From NCBI RefSeq assembly GCF_027492855.1, contig NZ_JAPUDY010000061.1, positions 1 to 64,000 of the forward strand: a stretch of 64,000 nucleotides of DNA, given 5' to 3'. This stretch comes from Acidovorax sp. GTDB taxonomy: Bacteria; Pseudomonadota; Gammaproteobacteria; Burkholderiales; Burkholderiaceae_C. This document shows positions 60,490 to 64,000 of the stretch, piece after piece (within the stretch, counting starts at the first letter, position 1; the number at the start of each line of letters is the position of its first letter). The translations under genes were made by a program, and so were the position numbers. The notes under the pieces are model-generated. The model was not told the origin of the DNA, made no database searches, and saw only the letters and a list, made by a program, of their open reading frames with translations.

Positions 60490-61410
60490 TCAGTCGCCTG
60501 TTGTCTTGAACGGGTTCGATATGCCGCTGTTCACATGGCCCGCGGGCACGTGGCGTGCGGCGGAGGCGACATGGCCGGTCTGGTCATCAAAGAAAAAGTC
60601 GGGCTCGAACTCGCGCAGAAACTCTCCCTTGGGCAGGCCGCCCAGGAACATGGCCTCGTCCACCGCGATGTTCCAGTCCATCAGCGTGCGGATGGCGCGT
60701 TCGTGGGCGGGGGCGCTGCGTGCGGTGACCAGGGCCGTGCGGATGCGCATGCCCGCCGCATCGCCCACGGACTGCAGGCGGTGCAAGGCGGCGAGCAGGG
60801 GCTTGAACGGACCGTCTGGCAGAGGCAGGGTGGCCTTGTCGGTTTCGTGCTGCTGAAAAGCCGCCAGCCCCTCGGCCTGGTACACACGCTCGGCCTCGTC
60901 AGAGAACAGCACGGCGTCGCCGTCAAAGGCAATGCGCACCTCGTCGGGGTTGGAGTCGCCCGCCTGCACCGATTCCGTCACCACCCGCGCGGCCGGGTAG
61001 CCCAGGTGCAGGGCCTCGCGCACATCTGCCTCGTTGGCCGACAGGAACAGGTGCGCGCCCAGGGGCCGCAGGTAGCGAAAGGGGTCGCGCCCCTGCGTGA
61101 ACACGCCGCGCTGGATGGTCGGCAAACCATGGGCATGGCATGAGCGGAACACGCGCATGCCGCTTGCCGGGTCATTGCGCGAGAGCAGCACCACCTCTAC
61201 CCGCTGGTGTTCGGAGGTGTTGAACGCGAGCAGCTTTCGCACCAGCGAGAACGCCACGCCGGGCGCGGCGGGCACGTCCAGGCGCTGGCGCTGCAGGTCT
61301 ACGTAGGCGCGGTCATTGTCGTGCTCGAAGACGCGGTTTTCTTCTTCAAAATTGAACAGCGCCCGCGAGGAGATCGCCACCACCAGCTTGTCGTCCAGGG
61401 TCACAGCCAT
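60490..61410 (-). CDS. 5'-nucleotidase, PF06189-type (HAD family)
   Basis: 306 residues. Family features: LVVAISSRALFNFEEENRVFE, VEVVLLSRNDPASGMRVF, LFLSANEADVREAL, IAFDGDAVLFSDEAERVY, and the end LGGLPKGEFLREFEPDFFFDDQTGHV. It matches the cytosolic IA-type bacterial 5'-nucleotidases, which dephosphorylate nucleoside monophosphates. The ATG lies six bases from a MITE-like element, so its promoter may be within that element. Confidence 0.9.
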   Translation of the reverse strand: MAVTLDDKLVVAISSRALFNFEEENRVFEHDNDRAYVDLQRQRLDVPAAPGVAFSLVRKLLAFNTSEHQRVEVVLLSRNDPASGMRVFRSCHAHGLPTIQRGVFTQGRDPFRYLRPLGAHLFLSANEADVREALHLGYPAARVVTESVQAGDSNPDEVRIAFDGDAVLFSDEAERVYQAEGLAAFQQHETDKATLPLPDGPFKPLLAALHRLQSVGDAAGMRIRTALVTARSAPAHERAIRTLMDWNIAVDEAMFLGGLPKGEFLREFEPDFFFDDQTGHVASAARHVPAGHVNSGISNPFKTTGD

Positions 61411-61415
61411 ACGTT

Positions 61416-61636
61416 AGAGCGTGTTATGCACTTTTACGTGCCCGCGAAAGCCGGGGAAAGGCCCGGCAACCAGGCGCAGGACGCGCGGCGGTATACATAC
61501 CGCAAGCGGCTTGCAACAACGTGGCCGGGCCTTTCCCCGGCTTTCCCGAAGGGTTGGGCTCACAGGCAAGCGCTGCGCCTTGCGATCACCAGCCTGTGAG
61601 CCCAACGCGGGTGCGTAAAAGTGCATAACACGCTCT
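61416..61636. mobile_element. 221-bp MITE-like element with 23-bp perfect terminal inverted repeats
   Basis: Ends agagcgtgttatgcactttt and its complement at 61614-61636 are identical over 23 bp. TA lies at both outer borders. Inside are two more palindromes: aaagccggggaaaggcccgg / its complement (61448-61468 and 61533-61553), and gttgggctcacaggc / gcctgtgagcccaac. No ORF. Size and TA duplication fit a non-autonomous IS630/mariner-type element. Confidence 0.8.
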
Positions 61637-62867
61637 ACTTCACAAACTGATTCAGTTGGATGATGGGCAGCAACACCGCCAGCACGATCAGCATCACGAT
61701 GAGGCCCATGGCCACTATGAGCAGAGGCTCCAGGATGGTGGCCAGCGCCATGGCGCGGCGCTGCACCTCGGCCGAGAGCTGGCGGGCTGCGCGCTGCAGC
61801 ATCACCGGTAACTGGCCGGTCTGCTCGCCCAGGCGCGCAAACATCGACAGCAGGCCGGGAAAGCGCTTTTTCTGCGCCAGCGCCGAGGCCAGCGGGGCGC
61901 CTTCGCGCACCAGCACCAGCGCATCGAGCGCATCGGCGCGCAGGGCGCGGTTGTTCAGGGTTTCGGCGGCGGCCTGCAGGGCCTTGAGGATGGGCACACC
62001 CGCCCCCGACAGCATGGCCAGCGTGCCTGCAAACCGGGCCGCGTTGTAGCCGCGGGCCAGCTTGCCCACCAGCGGCAGGTTGAGCCAGGCGGCATCGAAT
62101 TTCTCGCGAATATGGCCGATGGTGAGCGCCCAGCGTGCACCGATAGCTATCAAAATAAAAGCAATCAACAGCACCCAGCCGTAGTTGCGCACAAAAGCGC
62201 TGATGCCCAGCATGGCCACCGTCAGGAACGGCAACGCCCGCTTGGTGCCCGCGAACACACTGGCCACCTGGGGCACCACATAGCCCACCAGGAACAACAC
62301 GATGACGATGGCCACGAGTGTGACGATGGCCGGGTACAGCGCCGCGCCCACCAGCTTGGCCTTGAGCGCCTGGCGCTCTTCCAGGTCGTCGGCCAGGCGC
62401 TCCAGCACCAGGCCCAGGTTGCCGCTGTGCTCGCCCGCGCCGATCACGGCACAGTAGATGTCGGAGAACTCGCGCGGGTGCTGCGACAGCGCACGGGCAA
62501 ACGTGGCGCCCGCATTGACCTCGGCGCGCAGCGCGGCCACCAGGTGGCGCTGGCGTTCGTCGTCGGCCTCTTCCGACAGCGCCGTGAGCGCACGCTCCAG
62601 CGGCAGGCCCGACGACACCAGTCCGGCGATCTGGCGCGTCCAAATAGCCAGGGCCGTGGCGTTGAACACCGGGCGGGTGAAGAGGCGCTGGCCCAGGCTG
62701 GCCGTGCGGCCGTCCTGCGACTGGCCGGTCTGCACCAGCTCCACCGCCAGCGGCACCAGGGCCTGGGCCCGCAGCAGGCTGCGCGCCGCCTTGGCGGTGT
62801 CGGCCTCCATGAGGCCCTTGCGGGTCTGGCCCTGGGCGTCCAGGGCTTCAAAGGAAAAAGCGGGCAT
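61635..62867 (-). CDS. GspF-like type II secretion inner-membrane protein
   Basis: 410 residues from MPAFSFEALDAQGQTRKGL. Two T2SS_F domains, each with the helical core (LAIWTRQIAGLVSSGLPLERALTALSEE; FAGTLAMLSGAGVPILKALQAA), and C-terminal LEPLLIVAMGLIVMLIVLAVLLPI. Three membrane helices; the second carries IAFILIAIGA, encoded partly by palindrome 1 of the dispersed repeat. Platform protein for T2SS or a pilus-like system; partner genes lie outside the window. The stop codon abuts the MITE. Confidence 0.92.
   Translation of the reverse strand: MPAFSFEALDAQGQTRKGLMEADTAKAARSLLRAQALVPLAVELVQTGQSQDGRTASLGQRLFTRPVFNATALAIWTRQIAGLVSSGLPLERALTALSEEADDERQRHLVAALRAEVNAGATFARALSQHPREFSDIYCAVIGAGEHSGNLGLVLERLADDLEERQALKAKLVGAALYPAIVTLVAIVIVLFLVGYVVPQVASVFAGTKRALPFLTVAMLGISAFVRNYGWVLLIAFILIAIGARWALTIGHIREKFDAAWLNLPLVGKLARGYNAARFAGTLAMLSGAGVPILKALQAAAETLNNRALRADALDALVLVREGAPLASALAQKKRFPGLLSMFARLGEQTGQLPVMLQRAARQLSAEVQRRAMALATILEPLLIVAMGLIVMLIVLAVLLPIIQLNQFVK
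62142..62165. repeat. partial repeat copy M, inside GspF-like gene
   Basis: atagctatcaaaataaaagc, palindrome 1 only, in frame within a membrane helix (residues 235-242). Confidence 0.45.
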
Positions 62868-62988
62868 GCAGGATCGGGCGGTAAGGCGGTGGTGCCAAGG
62901 AATCACACAACAGGCGGATGCAGGCAAAAAAGCCCGGCAGCCCGTGATGGTAGCCGCTACCCGAGGCCGCTGGCCGGGCGGCGGTGCT

Positions 62989-64000
62989 TCAGGTGGGCGC
63001 AGGCTCGCCCATGGCCCCTATGGCCCCTATGGCGCCCATGGCACTGTGGGCCTGGGCCGCAATGTCCAGTGAGCGCAATCGCAGTGCAGGGTCGTACACA
63101 TCACTCACCAGCATGAACTCGTCGGCCTCGGTGGCCTGGCTCAGCTGTGTGAGGCCGCTGCGCACGGTGTCCGGCCCGCCGATCACTGCGGCGGCCAGAA
63201 AGTCGCCGATGGCGGCGCGCTCTTGTGGCTGCAGGCGGGCGGCGTAGTTCTCGATGGGGGGCATCAGGCGGCTGCGGTCGCCGGTCAGGATGCCCAGCAC
63301 CCGCTGGTAGGTGCTGCTGGCCAGGTACTCCGCTTCGTCATCGGTGGGGGCGGCGATCAGCGGCACGCCGATCACCACATAGGGCTTGGGCCAGGCGGCA
63401 GAGGGGCGGTACAGGCGGCGGTACAGGTCGATGGCCTGGTGCAGCAGGCGCGGCGCGAAGTGCGAGGCAAAGGCATAGGGCAGACCGCGCTCGGCCGCCA
63501 GTTGCGCAGAAAACAAGCTGGAGCCCAGCAGCCAGATCGGTACGTTGGTGCCCGCGCCGGGCATGGCGATCAGGCGCTGGCCCTGCTCGGCGGGGGCCAG
63601 CAGGCGCTGTAGCTCGGCCACGTCCTGCGGAAAGTCGTCGGCTGTTTCTACCCGGCTGCGGCGCAGCGCGCGCATGGTGGTGGGGTCGGTGCCGGGCGCG
63701 CGGCCCAGGCCCAGGTCGATGCGGCCGGGGTACAGCTCGGCCAGTGTGCCAAAGGCCTCCGCCACCACCAGCGGGGCATGGTTGGGCAGCATCACGCCGC
63801 CCGAGCCCACGCGGATGCGCGATGTGCCCCCGGCGATGTGGCCCACCAGCACGGAGGTGGCCGAGCTGGCGATGCCTGCCATGTTGTGGTGCTCGGCCAG
63901 CCAGTAGCGGGCAAAACCCAGGCGCTCGGCATGCTGGGCGGTGGCGAGGGCGATCTGCAGTGCATCGGCCACGGTGCCGCCCTCGCGGACGGCGACCAGA
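62989..64000 (-). CDS. LLM class flavin-dependent oxidoreductase (N-terminus outside window)
   Basis: Frame is open to the right edge, so the N-terminus is missing. The visible part shows [83 protein letters not shown], and [20 protein letters not shown], matching luciferase-like monooxygenases that use reduced flavin. The C-terminus has a short repeat ([10 protein letters not shown]). Substrate unknown. Confidence 0.93.
   Translation of the reverse strand, partial: LVAVREGGTVADALQIALATAQHAERLGFARYWLAEHHNMAGIASSATSVLVGHIAGGTSRIRVGSGGVMLPNHAPLVVAEAFGTLAELYPGRIDLGLGRAPGTDPTTMRALRRSRVETADDFPQDVAELQRLLAPAEQGQRLIAMPGAGTNVPIWLLGSSLFSAQLAAERGLPYAFASHFAPRLLHQAIDLYRRLYRPSAAWPKPYVVIGVPLIAAPTDDEAEYLASSTYQRVLGILTGDRSRLMPPIENYAARLQPQERAAIGDFLAAAVIGGPDTVRSGLTQLSQATEADEFMLVSDVYDPALRLRSLDIAAQAHSAMGAIGAIGAMGEPAPT

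Noticed and set aside
1-64000. tRNA or rRNA genes
   Set aside because: No cloverleaf-like sequence or rRNA segment was recognised by eye on either strand; a covariance-model scan would be needed to exclude them.

Overview
This is a GC-rich chromosomal window from a betaproteobacterium, most likely Comamonadaceae (Acidovorax or a close relative). The main pointers are the cytochrome oxidase order coxB-ctaD-small protein-ctaG-DUF2970-ctaE, a Bug-type periplasmic binding protein, a paired cyanophycin synthetase locus, and a dense family of short 'agcgctt' double-hairpin repeats. This was judged by reading alone, with no database search.

Layout. 1-8794: aa3-type cytochrome c oxidase subunits and assembly factors (coxB partial, ctaD, ctaG, ctaE, SURF1, a membrane SCO-like protein, ctaA, ctaB, sco1). 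9079-13849: a PAS-GGDEF-EAL protein, an FNR-like regulator with all four cluster cysteines, a Bug protein and rpoH behind a perfect CIRCE operator. 13985-21737: ftsY, two M16 peptidases, rsmD, a glycine-rich LRR protein with an IPTL-CTERM tail, and coaD. 21859-24574: a decayed accessory island with an IS1111-type transposase fragment, two integron gene cassettes on the minus strand with attC sites, and a broken integron integrase on the plus strand. 24605-32810: lysR/lysA divergon, the gpsA-secB-grxC-rhodanese run, gpmA, a C-terminal processing protease and a MoeB/ThiF protein. 32889-36794: a two-component cluster (receiver-only protein, NarL-type regulator, CHASE3 kinase) and three small envelope or stress proteins. 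36975-45320: a zinc metallopeptidase facing a three-gene operon of two transglutaminase-like proteins and a circularly permuted ATP-grasp/alpha-E protein. 45425-50632: hydrolase, TerB-like protein, acyl-CoA ligase, small lipoprotein and a DsbA-family oxidoreductase. 50886-59313: cyanophycin locus (creA, cphA, a second cphA-like gene whose Mur-ligase P-loop is altered, and a divergent ABC exporter plus DUF1854 gene). 59557-64000: small proteins, a 5'-nucleotidase, a GspF-like protein behind a MITE, and a partial LLM flavin oxidoreductase.

The most unusual features are (i) about thirteen copies or partial copies of a roughly 55 bp double-hairpin repeat, several inside genes, where it supplies signal peptides of SCO1 and an M16 protein and an internal segment and the start of GpsA; (ii) a relic chromosomal integron with recognisable attC sites, cassettes and a frameshifted intI; (iii) a CphA paralogue that lost its Mur-ligase P-loop lysine; and (iv) TA-flanked palindromic mini-elements that end exactly at gene stop codons.
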